From Synaphobranchus kaupii (lineage: Eukaryota > Chordata > Actinopteri > Anguilliformes > Synaphobranchidae), in NCBI GenBank assembly GCA_029718625.1, contig CM056383.1, forward strand, positions 20,685,930-20,749,929: a stretch of 64,000 nt of DNA. Reading direction: 5' to 3'. Below the pieces are notes generated by a model. That model was not told the origin of the DNA. It saw only the letters and a list, made by a program, of their open reading frames with translations, and made no database searches. Made by a program: the position numbers and the translations under genes. Below are positions 1-10,057 of the stretch, piece by piece. Position 1 is the first letter of the stretch. Every line of letters begins with the position of its first letter.

Positions 1-949
1 AAATATCTGTATATATAATCTAGTGTGTTCAATAGCTAAATAGGGGGCAATAATATGCTAATAAAAAACTGCATCCAGATATCGGTTTTCTCCAAATTAA
101 AAAAAAAAATGTGCAAATTGTATGTGTTTCTTTAAAAACAGATGGTTTACATAGAATTATTTATTTATAATTTGAAAGCAAACAAATAACCCTGTTTAGG
201 AAAGGGACATCATACCCTTCAGAAAATGTCATTTTCATCTTAATATTGCAATAAAAACATATTTAGCAGTAAGTTATATGTCCATGACAGGGTGGACATA
301 TCTTGTGGTTTATTCTCCGAATATTGGCCCATAATTATCTGAAAATATGTGTGGGAGCTCAGCTAATATATATTTCTACAACTTGAGTGTCTACTATTTA
401 TGATAAGACATAAAGGGAATGGGAAATTAAGAGCAAAATGTGTGAGTATTGTGAGGGTTGAAAGGCAATCTATGGTGATATTGACCCATACGTCTCAAAA
501 GAACCGAAAACGACACGCTCTGATGGCTAGCTCACAAGCTAAATCCATTAATAATCATACTGCAGCCTATGCAGTATGCACTGATCTGAACAGACCTAGC
601 TAACGTCAGCTAGTATAATGCAACTAATAGCCTACAAGGCTAGCCAATAAATAGCAACCCACACAGATAAAGCAGAGACGAAGAAGCTCGAGAATTATAC
701 ATCATATTGCATTAAAATGCAATTACGAAATAAGAAGGGAATTCTATGAATGTACTATAACTACAAGCAAAAACTATAAGTACAATACCGGCAGCTTACC
801 CATTCGCTTTATTTGACCGTGAAATAAAAAAAATGGTGGATCTCCGTTTTGTCTCGTAATTCATCGGAGAAAATCGTAAAGTCACGTGGTGTGTAATCTC
901 TGATTCGTAAGATATGTACGAATTTTCGGTACTGGGATTTTGTAGAATA
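1..949. other. AT-rich non-coding stretch
   Basis: I see no supported gene, RNA or repeat boundary here. Short open frames (for example 400-603) have no recognisable motif and no neighbour that would support them. The LINE described next begins near position 950, and its true 5' limit may lie somewhat upstream, in sequence too decayed to recognise. Confidence 0.5.
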
Positions 950-956
950 GATACGA

Positions 957-1181
957 ATGGGCTGTGAGACCAGGTTGGATGAAACTTATAGTAGACTAAC
1001 GTCACTAAATCGTTGGCTATCTGAGTGGTGTCTCTCTAATAATGTTGGCTATATAGATCTTTCGCACACTTTTTGGGGGAGGCCTAATCTTTTAAAAAGA
1101 GATGGTGTTCACCCCACATGGGAGGGTTCAGCTCTTATCTCTAAAAATCTGGCCTATAGTCTTAGAAATTCAAGTCCCTGA
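957..1181 (+). pseudogene. LINE ORF1 fragment, SGNH/GDSL-esterase-like C-terminus
   Basis: The 74-residue frame contains NNVGYIDLSHTFW and then KRDGVHPTWEGSALISKNLA. The D-G-V-H-P block matches the last catalytic block (Asp and His) of SGNH hydrolases. In many fish L2/CR1 LINEs such an esterase domain is found in ORF1. Only the last third of the domain remains, and the N-terminal GDS block is not visible upstream. It lies directly ahead of the endonuclease start in the same orientation, which is the expected order. The ATG used here is internal to the old domain, so this is a fragment and not a gene. Confidence 0.7.
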
Positions 1182-1263
1182 CTAATTAAAGCCAAGGCCA
1201 GGAAGCAGAACTACTTCTCTGCTTGTTCCACAGAACCGTCAGCTAGGGTTCACCCTTTAGAAA

Positions 1264-1470
1264 TTGAAACTGTCTGTCCCCCGTATACAAAACCATGTCA
1301 AATCTGTCAAAAACCGTGAAGTTTGTTTTAATAATCTGATTAAGATTAAAACAAAACACAATCCTATTAGCTCAAGTGATATTACTACCATGAGAGTTGG
1401 CTTATTAAATATAAGATCCCTTAATTCCAAGGCAGCTCTTGTGAACTAACGAATCTCAGACTGCTCTCTT
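1264..1470 (+). pseudogene. LINE ORF2 endonuclease, N-terminal fragment
   Basis: The frame reads MRVGLLNIRSLNSKAALVN, the first conserved block of the APE-type endonuclease of L2/CR1 LINEs (N-x-R-S near the start). A stop after VN is followed by a recognisable continuation (RISDCSLDILC) before homology is lost near 1475. The rest of the first half of the endonuclease is absent. The reading frame recovers only at about 2229, after a block of unrelated repeats, with the last quarter of the domain. Confidence 0.7.
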
Positions 1471-1535
1471 GATATACTATGTTTAACCCTATTTACTTTG
1501 GCCCTTCAGAGGCAATTTCCTCCTGGTTTCTACTA

Positions 1536-1780
1536 GTTTTATTTAAATGTCAATATCTAAAAAAATATTCCCTGCACATCCATGGTTTTAAGTTCGAACT
1601 GAAGAAGAAGCTGTATCATTCAGAAATTTGCTACAGAATACATTTATTTCAGAATAGTCACATACAGTATATATATAATAACCATAACATACGCCGCCTA
1701 ATGTATTTAAATACGTTTAAAAAAGAACGTACGAAAGAGCGTGTGTATTCACACAAGTACAGCAACGTATTTCAGCCCTA
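1536..1780 (+). repeat. Dispersed repeat of unknown class, copy 1
   Basis: This stretch has a recognisable second copy on the opposite strand at 51960-52195. Shared landmarks are CTGCACATCCATGGTT, CATTCAGAAATTTGC and GTCACATACAGT, in the same order and spacing. Neither copy has visible terminal repeats or coding capacity. It lies in the gap where the LINE endonuclease is missing, so it probably arrived as an insertion. Class unknown. Confidence 0.6.
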
Positions 1781-1789
1781 AGTGCCAGG

Positions 1790-2228
1790 GGTGGTCGCTG
1801 CGGAAATGTCGACTGTACGGGACTTTGGCGAAATATAACAAGATAAACTCTTCAGGGTTCATCACAAAACAGCTGTAGCTGAATAGACGGAACGCATCTG
1901 ACTGCGTTCTGTCGAGGCCTGAAGACACACCTCTTCAGACTCCACCTTGACTGATATTCTAACCTAGGACCTCATGGTACTAGTTCCCTGTGTTTTCCTG
2001 TCTGTTTGTTATAATTTATAATAGTATTTAGAATAGAAGTGTAGTATAGCTGATTTACCCACAGCTTACTGTGAACTACAGTCAACGTTCATTACTAGGG
2101 ATAGCTGCTACATTATGGAAAGGATGTGCTTTGTCTTGTCTGTTCTGTAGTGACTTTGATGACGTTTCTGTATGCACTTATTGTACGTCGCTTTGGATAA
2201 AAGCGTCTGCTAAATGACTAATGTAATG
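1790..2228 (+). mobile_element. 3' end of a LINE/SINE with the GGATAAAAGCGTCTGCTAAA tail
   Basis: The segment ends in TTGGATAAAAGCGTCTGCTA followed by AATGACTAATGTAATG, a 3' tail very common in teleost LINEs and their partner SINEs, closing with short ATG-rich repeats. The part around 1915-1960 (GAGGCCTGAAGACACACCTC) resembles the decayed C-terminal coding end of such elements. A diverged version of the same tail occurs at 56868-56922. It appears to have inserted into the older L2-type LINE, which resumes at 2229. Confidence 0.65.
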
Positions 2229-3475
2229 GCCATTTGGGAATCAATTGGTTTCATTCAAAATGTTGTCGGCCCCACACATTATCGTAGTCATACTTTATAC
2301 CTGGTCTTCAGTTTGGTATTGATATTGTTAATGTTAAAATTCACTCGCATAATCCTATTCTGTCTGACCATTTCCTCATTACTCTGAAGTTAAAATTAGC
2401 CCACTCTGTAGCATCTGAATTCAGAACATATACAGGTTGCACTATCACTACCTCCAATACAAAAAACTTTATTCATGTGCTATCTAATTACTTTTATTTA
2501 GACACTTCATCCAGCTCCCTGTCAACCAATGATCTGGAAGAGGAATTAGCTACTGCTCTATGCAAAACCCTTGAAGTAGTTGCTCCGTTAAAAAGCAAAA
2601 AAGTAATTGAGAAGAGGCTTGCCCCTTGGTACACCGACCACACGCGGGCTCTTAAACAAAAGTCTCGGCAGCTTGAACGCAAATGGCGTTCCACTAAACT
2701 GCAGGTTTTCCACTTGGCCTGGAAAGAGAGTCTTAGTGCCTATAAGCATGCTCTCTCCAATGCTAGGTCCTCTTACTTTTCAAAACTTATACAAGAAAAT
2801 AAGACCAATCCCCGATTTCTATTCAGAACAGTTGCTGAACTAACCCTCAAATTCCAGTCTCATGTAGTAGTAATGATTTCTTGAATTTCTTTAGTGGTAA
2901 AATAATTGGAATTAGGAAAAAGATCACACAAGTTAGTGACCATGGTTTTGAGGATAGAACTGCCTCCTAGACACACTCAACGTCTTGAAACGTTTACTCC
3001 CATACTTGAGAGCGAACTAATTAAGTTAGTTTCTTCTTCAAAATCATCCACCTGTCTTCTAGACCCCATACCCACAAAGTTATTGAAGGAGATACTGCCT
3101 ATGCTCATCAAACCAATTCTTCACTTAATGAACTCATCATTGCTATCGGGCCATGTTCCTACATCCTTTAAATTGGCAGAAATCAAGCCACTACTTAAGA
3201 AACCAAATTTGGATCCCACTGTCCTGGCTAATTATAGACCCATTTCAAACCTCCCATTTTTATCAAAGATTCTTGAGAAATGTGTAGTGCAACAGCTTTC
3301 TTCATTTTTACATACTAATAACGTGTATGAGAGGTTTCAATCTGGGTTTAGGAAGCACCATAGCACTGAGACCACCCTTGCCCTAATAATGAATAACTTG
3401 TTCCTCTCTCTGGACTGTGGCTGTATTTCTATTCTTGTTTTACTTGACCTGAGCGCTGCCTTTGATACTATAGAC
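2229..3475 (+). pseudogene. LINE ORF2: end of endonuclease, linker and N-terminal reverse transcriptase
   Basis: The segment starts with NVVGPTHYRSHTL and HNPILSDHFLITL, the final endonuclease blocks. The linker follows (LAPWYTDHTRALKQKSRQLE, WKESLSAYKHALSNARSSYF) and then the reverse transcriptase. Visible RT blocks are LAEIKPLLKKPNLD, ANYRPISNLPFLSKILEK, FQSGFRKHHSTETTL and LLDLSAAFDTID, the last holding the first catalytic Asp. Frames change at least twice (near 2340 and 2885-2905). The reading frame is cut inside the DTID motif by the hAT element and continues at 6479. Confidence 0.85.
3468..3475. repeat. 8-bp target-site duplication of the hAT element (left copy)
   Basis: CTATAGAC here is repeated exactly at 6471-6478, just outside the two ends of the hAT. 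Joining the flanks at one copy restores the LINE reading through [15 protein letters not shown], which confirms the insertion point. An 8-bp duplication is diagnostic of the hAT superfamily. Confidence 0.95.
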
Positions 3476-6470
3476 CAGGGGTCCCCAATAGGCGGCCCGC
3501 GACGGGGTCATTTTAGGCCCGGGAGAATTTTTGGGGAAATGCCACAAAAAAATAAAAAATAATAATAAATAAAAATATATATTTTTTAAAATTATTTCTC
3601 CAAATAATTCTGGGGACACTATTCCAAACATAATGTTAACAATCCAACTAGAATTGCTCTCTAGTATCAATCAACCAATCATCTACCGACTCCAGCCGCG
3701 ACATTTCCCCTAACAGACCCCCCCCCCCCCCCCCCCCAGTGAAAAAACGTCAGTTGCAGTGAGCTACAATCGAGAAACGAAACAAATCGAATCAAAGTAT
3801 ACGTTATCAAATTACAACGGCTATGGCTACCAAGAAACGCAAAGTTGACACGGAAAATAGATTGTTTAATGAAGAGTGGATTGATCAGTTTTGCTTCATT
3901 CTACCTGAACGTGAAAATGCTAAGCCAACTTGCTTGATCTGTTCGCAAACGGTGGCTGTTAGCAAGGTTGCTAACATCAAACGCCATTTCGAAACAAAGC
4001 ACAGCAGCTTCAACGAAAGATCTCCACCGAAATCAGATAGCAGAAAGCAGAAAATATCTAGCTTAAACTCTGCTTACATTCACTCAGTAAAAGTTATTCA
4101 CAAAACTGCTACTGCTCAAGAAAATGCAACCGCAGCATCTCTCCGTGTATCATGGCGTCTCGCAAAAAGCGAAAAACCCTTCTCCGACGCAGAACTTTTG
4201 AAGGCTTGTGCTGTGGATATGCTGGATGAAGTGCTCAGTCACGACGAAAAAACAAAGAAAACTGTGACCGAGTTAATCAAACACGTCCCACTGTCTGACA
4301 ATAGCGCAACAAGAAGGGTGGACGTTTTAGCTAAGGAGTGCTTTTCATCCCTCCTTACCGATCTGAAAACGGCAGATTCCATGTCACTAGCTATCGACGA
4401 GTCCTGTGATAGAACGGACATTGAATAGCTTTCTGTTTTTGTGTGATTTTTTGACAAGAAGTCTTTTCGGGAGGAGTTGCTATGTTTGTTACCATTACAT
4501 GGGCATACTACAGGTGAAATTATCTTTAGAGAACTGACCCAGTTTTTTCAAAAGAATGATTTGGACATGGGCAATGTTATCAGAATTGTAACAGACGGAG
4601 CTCTGGCCATGATTGGTGCTCAAAAGGGTCTGGTAAGCAGGCTTGCTGCCATAAACCCGGTGCTCATGTCATTACACTGTATAATTCAGAAATCCGTTCT
4701 GTCGGCTAAATTGTGTGGTACGATGAAAGAAACAATGGATACTGTGATGCGACTCGTAAACTTCATTCGCGGGAACTCCAGTCTGCAACACAGACTTTTC
4801 AGATCTTTACTGGAGGAAATGTCAGCGGAACATAAGGATTTGTTGTTGCACAATAATGTACGTTGGCTAAGCAAGGGCCGGGTACTTGAAAGAGTGTGCA
4901 AACTGCAAGACGAAATACTAGTCTTCTTAGCCAGCCTGAAAAGCCAGAAGGCCCAAACTTTTCTTAACTTTTTGAATGACAGCAATGCAATGGCAAATGT
5001 GCATTTTCTGTGTGATGTGATGTCCCACGGCAGGAATCACTCTATTGCTGACCTGTACGAGGCCGTGGAAGCTTTCCGTCTGAAACTGACCATCTTCCAG
5101 AGAGATTTGCATGGGAGGATGCTTCATTTTCCTCATCTTCAACAACACTGCGAAAAGAACGACACACAGGCTGCTCCGCAGATGCATGCATTCATGGTGC
5201 GACTGATCGAGAATTTCAAGGAACGCTTTGACAATTCCAAACTCTCAAGCGAAATCCTGATGTTTCTCCGCCAGCCCTTTGCTGTGACACCAGACGGACA
5301 GTGGACTACTGAGGCTAAAAGACTGCTTCCATCACTGGATGAAGCATCTCTCCAGTTGGAAGTCGTGGAACTTTCAAATTTGGATTTACTTAAAGAACAA
5401 CACAAGGATGTCAAACCTGCCGAATTTTGGATTAGTGTGGTCCCTGAAAAATTCTGATTCGCAAGAGCCATTGCATTGTTTCTGCTCACAATGTTTCCCT
5501 CCACTTACATGTGTGAATCATCATTTTCAACGATGAATGTGATCAAAAGCCAAGTAAGGAATCGGTTGACGAACGAACATCTTGACCAGTGCCTTCGCAT
5601 CGCAACAACGGAGTACGAGCCCAACTTTAGGGCCATTGCCTCTTCCCGATGCTGTCATTTCTTCCACTGAGCGGTGAGTTGAATGAGAAATAATTCAGCC
5701 TATTCCATACTAAAACTAATAGGCCTAGCCTACTAAATTAAATATAGATGGTGTGAAGGAATTTTCTGTTTTACAATGTGTGTGTATTAACATAGAGACA
5801 ATCACATGATTATCATTAAGCATTTATTATAGTTTTGATTATTAGTAGATCAATTATATTGAGTTAAGTAATTAAACAATGTATTCTCTGTGAACACTGA
5901 GTAGGCTTTAAGCAGGCCTGCTGTGTTTTCACTCCCTCTGTGCCTCTCCTTCACAATCTGCAGAGACAGGCAGTCTGTGAGATGGATGTTTTCGTTACTT
6001 GGTTTGAAGGTTAGAGGTTATCGAAAGACTAAACACCAAGAAATGGATACCTTTGTCTCTGTATGTTTAGAAACCGCCCCTTGTGGCAAATCAGTAAAGC
6101 AATAATAGATTGTGTATAAATGTCATCTGTATTCTGTTTTCAAGTTAGAGAGATTCTGGTAAGACTCTCTCTCATTCTGAGTTTATCTCCAAATAAACTG
6201 AAATTCTTTTTCTTATTCTATTACATGGTTTTGTTGTGGTTCTGTTTGGACAGACTTTGCTCACTGTGGGTTGAAATGGAAAAATCCACGACAATGGACA
6301 ATATCAGTTATAATATAGCCTAATACGTAATATTATTATTATTATAATGGCCTAATTAACAATATGCAATGAGTTTCGTTTGTGGCTGGAGGTTGAGTAA
6401 CGTTACTGGCCCGCGGTTTCGCAGTGCATTTTAAAAGTGGCCCACTATGAAAAGTAATTGGGGAACCCTG
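3476..6470 (+). mobile_element. hAT DNA transposon, full length (2,995 bp)
   Basis: Terminal inverted repeats are CAGGGGTCCCCAA on the left and, read on the opposite strand, CAGGGTTCCCCAA on the right (12 of 13 identical). They are flanked by the 8-bp duplication CTATAGAC. Inside is a BED-finger transposase gene (3823-5670), a 20-bp poly-C run (3718-3737) in the leader and an AT-rich 3' region. Structurally the element is complete, but its transposase has three in-frame stops. The protein resembles the ZBED/GTF2IRD2-like hAT group found widely in vertebrates. Confidence 0.95.
3823..5670 (+). pseudogene. hAT transposase (BED zinc finger, RNase-H-like core, dimerisation domain)
   Basis: This is one reading frame of about 615 codons. 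An N-terminal nuclear-localisation-like stretch (KKRKVD) is followed by a BED zinc finger (Cys37, Cys40, His55, His60 in CLIC...HFETKH). The central catalytic region includes AIDESCD and VTDGALAM, and the C-terminal hAT dimerisation block reads LLTMFPSTYMCESSFSTM. The frame never shifts. It is broken only by TAG at 4426-4428 and TGA at 4444-4446 and 5455-5457. Each could derive from CAG or CGA by one C-to-T change, the typical decay of methylated DNA (inference). The start was chosen at the ATG directly before the finger. The protein would bind the element ends and catalyse cut-and-paste movement in the nucleus. Confidence 0.9.
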
Positions 6471-6478
6471 CTATAGAC

Positions 6479-6743
6479 CATCATATTCTCCTCCGCAGGC
6501 TAGAAAATTTAGTTGGTCTTACCGGGCATGCTCTTATGTGGTTTAAATTTTATCTCTATGATAGATCCCAGTTTGTTAGGGTAAACAATCTGTCCTCTGA
6601 ATTTTCTAGGGTGAACTTTGAAGTACCACAAGGATCGGTTTTGGGTCCTCTGCTCTTTTCTCTTTACATGCTCCCTCTTGGGAACATTATAAGCAGACAT
6701 GGTGTTAACTACCACTGCTACGCAGATGACACACAACTTTATA
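6479..6743 (+). pseudogene. LINE ORF2: central reverse transcriptase
   Basis: The LINE frame continues directly after the hAT with [40 protein letters not shown] and the catalytic box [11 protein letters not shown], which supplies the paired Asp residues of the RT active site. The frame is intact across this piece. It is interrupted right after the LY of TQLY by a Tc1 element. Confidence 0.9.
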
Positions 6744-7284
6744 CACTGCCCGGCCAAAAAAAAAGTCGCCATTGCACCCGTCATGCATAGTGCCCACTGT
6801 ACAAGCCTCTGGAGGCAGTGTTATGATCTGGGGTTGCTTCAGTTGGTCAGGTCTGGGCTCAGCAACATTATGCAGCAATAAAATGAAGTCAGCTAAGTAC
6901 CTGAATGTACTGAATGACCAGGTTATCCCATCAATGGGCATTTTCCAGGACGACAATGCCAAGATTCATCAGGCTCAAATTGTGAAAGAGTGGTTCAGGG
7001 AGCATGAGGAATCATTTTCACACATTAATTAGTCACCAGATTCCTGACCTTAACCCCATTGAAAGTCTTTGGGATGTGCTGGAGAACACTTTACGGAGTG
7101 GTTCGACTCTCCTGTCGTCAATACAAGATCTCAGCCAAAAATTCATGCAACTCTGGATGGAAATAAATGTTGTGACATTGCATAAGGTTGTCGAAACAAT
7201 GCCACAACAAATGTGCGCCGTAATCAAAGCTAAAGACGGTCCAACGAAATATGAGAGTGCGACTTTTTTTTTGGCCGGGCAGTG
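6744..7284 (+). mobile_element. Internally deleted Tc1/mariner element (541 bp)
   Basis: The ends are CACTGCCCGGCCAAAAAAAA and, inverted, the same sequence at 7265-7284. The element is flanked by the TA duplication (6742-6743, 7285-7286). Removing it together with one TA restores the LINE frame as [13 protein letters not shown]. The inside codes only the C-terminal half of a Tc1 transposase, so it cannot have moved without a helper. Confidence 0.95.
6790..7255 (+). pseudogene. Tc1 transposase C-terminal fragment
   Basis: Recognisable blocks are [27 protein letters not shown] (second catalytic Asp) and PDLNPIESLWDVLE (third catalytic acid, Glu). The paired DNA-binding domains and the first Asp are deleted. 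A frameshift near 7030 separates the DDN block from the PDLNPIE block. A long open frame from 7004 runs out of this fragment into the LINE reverse transcriptase, but that is an accident of nested insertion and not a fusion protein. Confidence 0.85.
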
Positions 7285-7286
7285 TA

Positions 7287-8131
7287 TATCAGTTAAGCCA
7301 GGTGAAGTTGACCAGTTGTCTAAACTAGAGACCTGTCTCAAAGATGTAAAGGCCTGGATGACCCAAAATGTCCTCTTATTGAACTCAGATAAGACTGAGA
7401 TATTAGTATTAGGTCCCAAATCCCTTCGAGATAAATTCTTACAGCTTCCCTTAAATTTAGATTGCTTCTCTGTCTCTGCCAACAAGGTTGTTAAAAACCT
7501 TGATGTAACTATTGATTCAGATCTCTCCTTTCAGCCCCATATTAAGAATATCACAAGAATGGCCTTCTTCCACCTGAGGAATATATCTAAATTAAGGAAG
7601 GTGTTGTCCCTGGAGGATGCTGAAAAAATGGTTCATGCCTTTGTAACCTCTCGACTAGATTACTGTAATGCTTTATTGTCTGATTGCACTGGCTCAGCCC
7701 TGAATCATCTCCAACTTGTGCAGAATGCAGCTGCTAGGGTTCTTAATAGAATCAAGAAATGGGAGCATATCAGCCCGGTGCTCAAAACTCTTCATTGGCT
7801 GCCTGTCAAATTCAGAATTGACTACAAGATTTTACTTCTAGCGTTTAAAGCTTTAAATGGCTTGGCCCCTAAATATCTTAGTGACTTACTCATTCCTTAC
7901 TGTCCTCCTAGATTACTTCACTCTAAAAGTGCTAGCTATTTGAAAATTCCTATTATATCTAAAATTACAATGGGTGGCAGAGCTTTCTCTTCCAGAGCTC
8001 CTTTCTTATGTAATAATCTTCCCATGTATGTACGGGCTTCAGATACACTTTATGTCTTTAAGTGTAGGCTAAAACGTACCTATTCAGTCAATCCTATAGT
8101 TAAGGATGTCGGGGAGGGGGGGGGGGGCTAA
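7287..8131 (+). pseudogene. LINE ORF2: C-terminal reverse transcriptase and tail domain
   Basis: The frame continues with QLSKLETCLKDVKAWM, LLNSDKTEILVLGP and VTIDSDLSFQPHIKNIT, then the C-terminal blocks FVTSRLDYCNALLSDC, LQLVQNAAARVLNRIKK, LKTLHWLPVKFRIDYKILLL and FSSRAPFLCNNLP. These are the usual final motifs of L2-type ORF2 proteins. The frame is uninterrupted to a stop after a run of glycines made by a short G-run. The 3' UTR follows at once. Confidence 0.9.
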
Positions 8132-8560
8132 CCTTCTCTTTTCCTCTCTCACTCTGAGCTGCAGATTACTCCAGCCCGTCCCCCTCTCACCCTGAGTTTG
8201 CAGACTGCTCCAGTTATGCCTCTCACCCTGAGTTTGCAGACTGCTTTGGACCTGTCCCTCCTTTGGTTTATCCTCCCGACTTCACGCAACCGGAGTCCCA
8301 GATGCATCACCCCGCCCCTTTGAATTGATTATTGAATTGCCTATTACCATTCAGTCCACCTTTAGTCTAAACCGGGCCGGCCAACGAAGGATGGTCACCC
8401 CTCTCTAGCCAGGTTCCTTATGAGATTTCTTCCCACTGGGGAGTTTTTTCTCGCCACTGTTCAGTAGGCACATTTTTTTGGGCCGCTACCCACACGGTTA
8501 GCTGTGTTGCTCATTCCACGAATGCATGATCCTTACAAGTTGTACCTCGTTGTAAAGGTG
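8132..8560 (+). other. 3' UTR of the L2-type LINE
   Basis: Two or three imperfect repeats of CACCCTGAGTTTGCAGACTG (8187-8245) come first. The conserved L2 3' phrase follows, with CCAGGTTCCTTATGAGATTT and then a G-rich line leading to TTTTTTCTCGCCACTGTTCA. A comparable 3' end of another L2 copy lies at about 28180-28600. The exact 3' terminus and its repeat tail are not clear. Confidence 0.65.
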
Positions 8561-8639
8561 ACTAATCAGGCTTTCCAATGATATAAAATACAATACCAAT
8601 TGGTATTATTAAAGGGGAGGAATAATCGACCGAAATAAC

Positions 8640-9495
8640 GTTTCCAAACTTTTTTTGAGGAGTTTAGATTCATTACACACAAAGTGAAATATTTCTAGCC
8701 TTTATGTTTCATTTTTCATAATTTTGGCTTACAGCTCCAGAAAACCCCCAAAACAGTATTTCAAGAAATTAGAATAGTGTGTCGAAAATCAGCATTTACT
8801 TCAGTTATTTCAGAGAATGAATGTTTTAGACTGAGTGTCACACTATCATCTAATTTACTCAAAACACCTGCAAAGTTTATCACAGTTTGGTTCAGTATGG
8901 GGAAGACTGCAGACTTGACAATTGGCCAGAAGACCATCATTGACACCCTCCAGAAGATGGGTAAGCCACAAAAGGTCATCGCTAAGGAGGCTGGCTGTTC
9001 ACAGAGTGCAGTGTCCAAGTATATCAATAGAAAGTTTAGTGGAAGGGAAAAATGTGGCAGGAGAAGGTGCACAAGCAAAAGAGATGACCGTAGGCTTCAG
9101 CGGATTGTCAAGCAAAGACGATTCCAAAATTTGGCGGAGATGCAGAGGGAGTGGACTGAGGCTGGAGTCAGTGCTTCAAAAACCACCACGTACAGACGTA
9201 TCCGGGACATGGGCTACAACTGTCGGACTCCTCGAGTCAAGCCACTCCACTCATTCTCTGAAATAACTGAAGTAAATGCTGATTTTCGACACACTATTCT
9301 AATTTCTTGAAATACTGTTTTGGGGGTTTTCTGGAGCTGTAAACCAAAATTATGAAAAATGAAACAAATAAAGGCTAGAAATATTTCACTTTGTGTGTAA
9401 TGAATCTATAATCTATGAATGTTTCACTTTTGGAATGGAATTATGGAAAAACAACAACTTTTCCATGATATTCTAATTTTTTGGAAAGGATCTGT
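8640..9495 (+). mobile_element. Tc1/mariner element with long inverted repeats, internally deleted
   Basis: Inverted arms of about 157 bp (8664-8820 and 9251-9408) match closely; landmarks are ATTCATTACACACAAAGTGA and CAGAAAACCCCCAAAACAG. Beyond the right arm lies GATATTCTAATTTTTTGGAA and then GGATCTGTATATA, a terminus typical of fish Tc1 families. The equivalent left outer end is poorly preserved. The body keeps only the DNA-binding N-terminus of the transposase. Confidence 0.85.
8897..9239 (+). pseudogene. Tc1 transposase N-terminal DNA-binding region
   Basis: The frame begins MGKTADLTIGQKTIIDTLQK and shows two helix-turn-helix units: one around IAKEAGCSQSAVSKYINRKF, and a second around LAEMQREWTEAGVSASKTTT. 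A basic linker (GRRRCTSKRDDRR) separates them. The catalytic DDE half is absent, because the frame runs into the right inverted repeat. The open frame extends upstream to 8777, but that part is coded by the left inverted repeat. The start at 8897 matches the usual Tc1 start. Confidence 0.85.
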
Positions 9496-10057
9496 ATATA
9501 CTTTCTCTCACATACATACATACATACATTCTACTCTCATACATATATTATCACTCTCACATACATACATTCTCTTATGAGAATATATGTATGTGAAAGT
9601 GAGAATATATGTATATGAGAGTGAGAATGTATGTATGTGAGAGTGAGAATATATGTATGTGAGAGTGAGAATATATATGTGAGAGAGAATATATGTATGT
9701 GAGAGTGAGAATATATGTATGTGAGAGTGAGAATATATTTATGTGAGAGAGAATATATGTATGAGAGTGAGAATATATGTATGTGAGAGAGAATATATGT
9801 ATGTGAGAGTGAGAATATGTGTATGAGAGTGAGAATATATGTATGTATGAGTGAGAATATGTGTATGTGAGAGAGAATATATGTATGAGAGTGAGAATAT
9901 ATGTATGTGAGAGTGAGAATATGTGTATGTGAGAGAGAATATATGTATGAGAGTGAGAATATATGTATGTATGAGTGAGAATATGTGTATGTGAGAGAGA
10001 ATATATGTATGAGAGTGAGAATATATGTATGTGAGAGTGAGAATATGTGTATGTGAG
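9490..10057. repeat. Minisatellite, GAGAATATATGTATGTGAGAGT-like units
   Basis: Roughly 20 to 26 copies of a 20-24 bp unit run without break. Unit length varies because 2-4 bp pieces (GAGA, ATGT) are gained or lost. On the minus strand this gives long open frames of repeating HIFSLSHTYI; these follow from the repeat having no stop and are not a protein. The array starts at the outer edge of the Tc1 right end. Confidence 0.95.

Larger units (their letters stand above)
950..8560 (+). mobile_element. L2-type LINE (non-LTR retrotransposon), interrupted three times
   Basis: The order of domains is that of a fish L2/CR1-superfamily LINE: an SGNH-esterase-like ORF1 tail (957-1181), the start of an apurinic-type endonuclease (LLNIRSLNSKA, ending near 1470), the end of the endonuclease and linker (2229-2884), reverse transcriptase (2906-3475, 6479-6743, 7287-8131) and a 3' UTR carrying the common tail phrase TTCTTCCCACTGGGGAGTTT (near 8430). 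The copy is dead: the middle of the endonuclease is missing, there are stops and frameshifts, and other elements sit inside it. Because the hAT (3476-6470) and the Tc1 (6744-7284) are flanked by duplicated LINE bases, both arrived after the LINE. Family naming is by motif, so the exact clade is uncertain. Confidence 0.85.

Noticed and set aside
7004..8131. A 375-codon frame joining Tc1 transposase to LINE reverse transcriptase
   Set aside because: The Tc1 lies between TA duplications inside the LINE; the shared phase is accidental and no start or expression signal supports a fusion.
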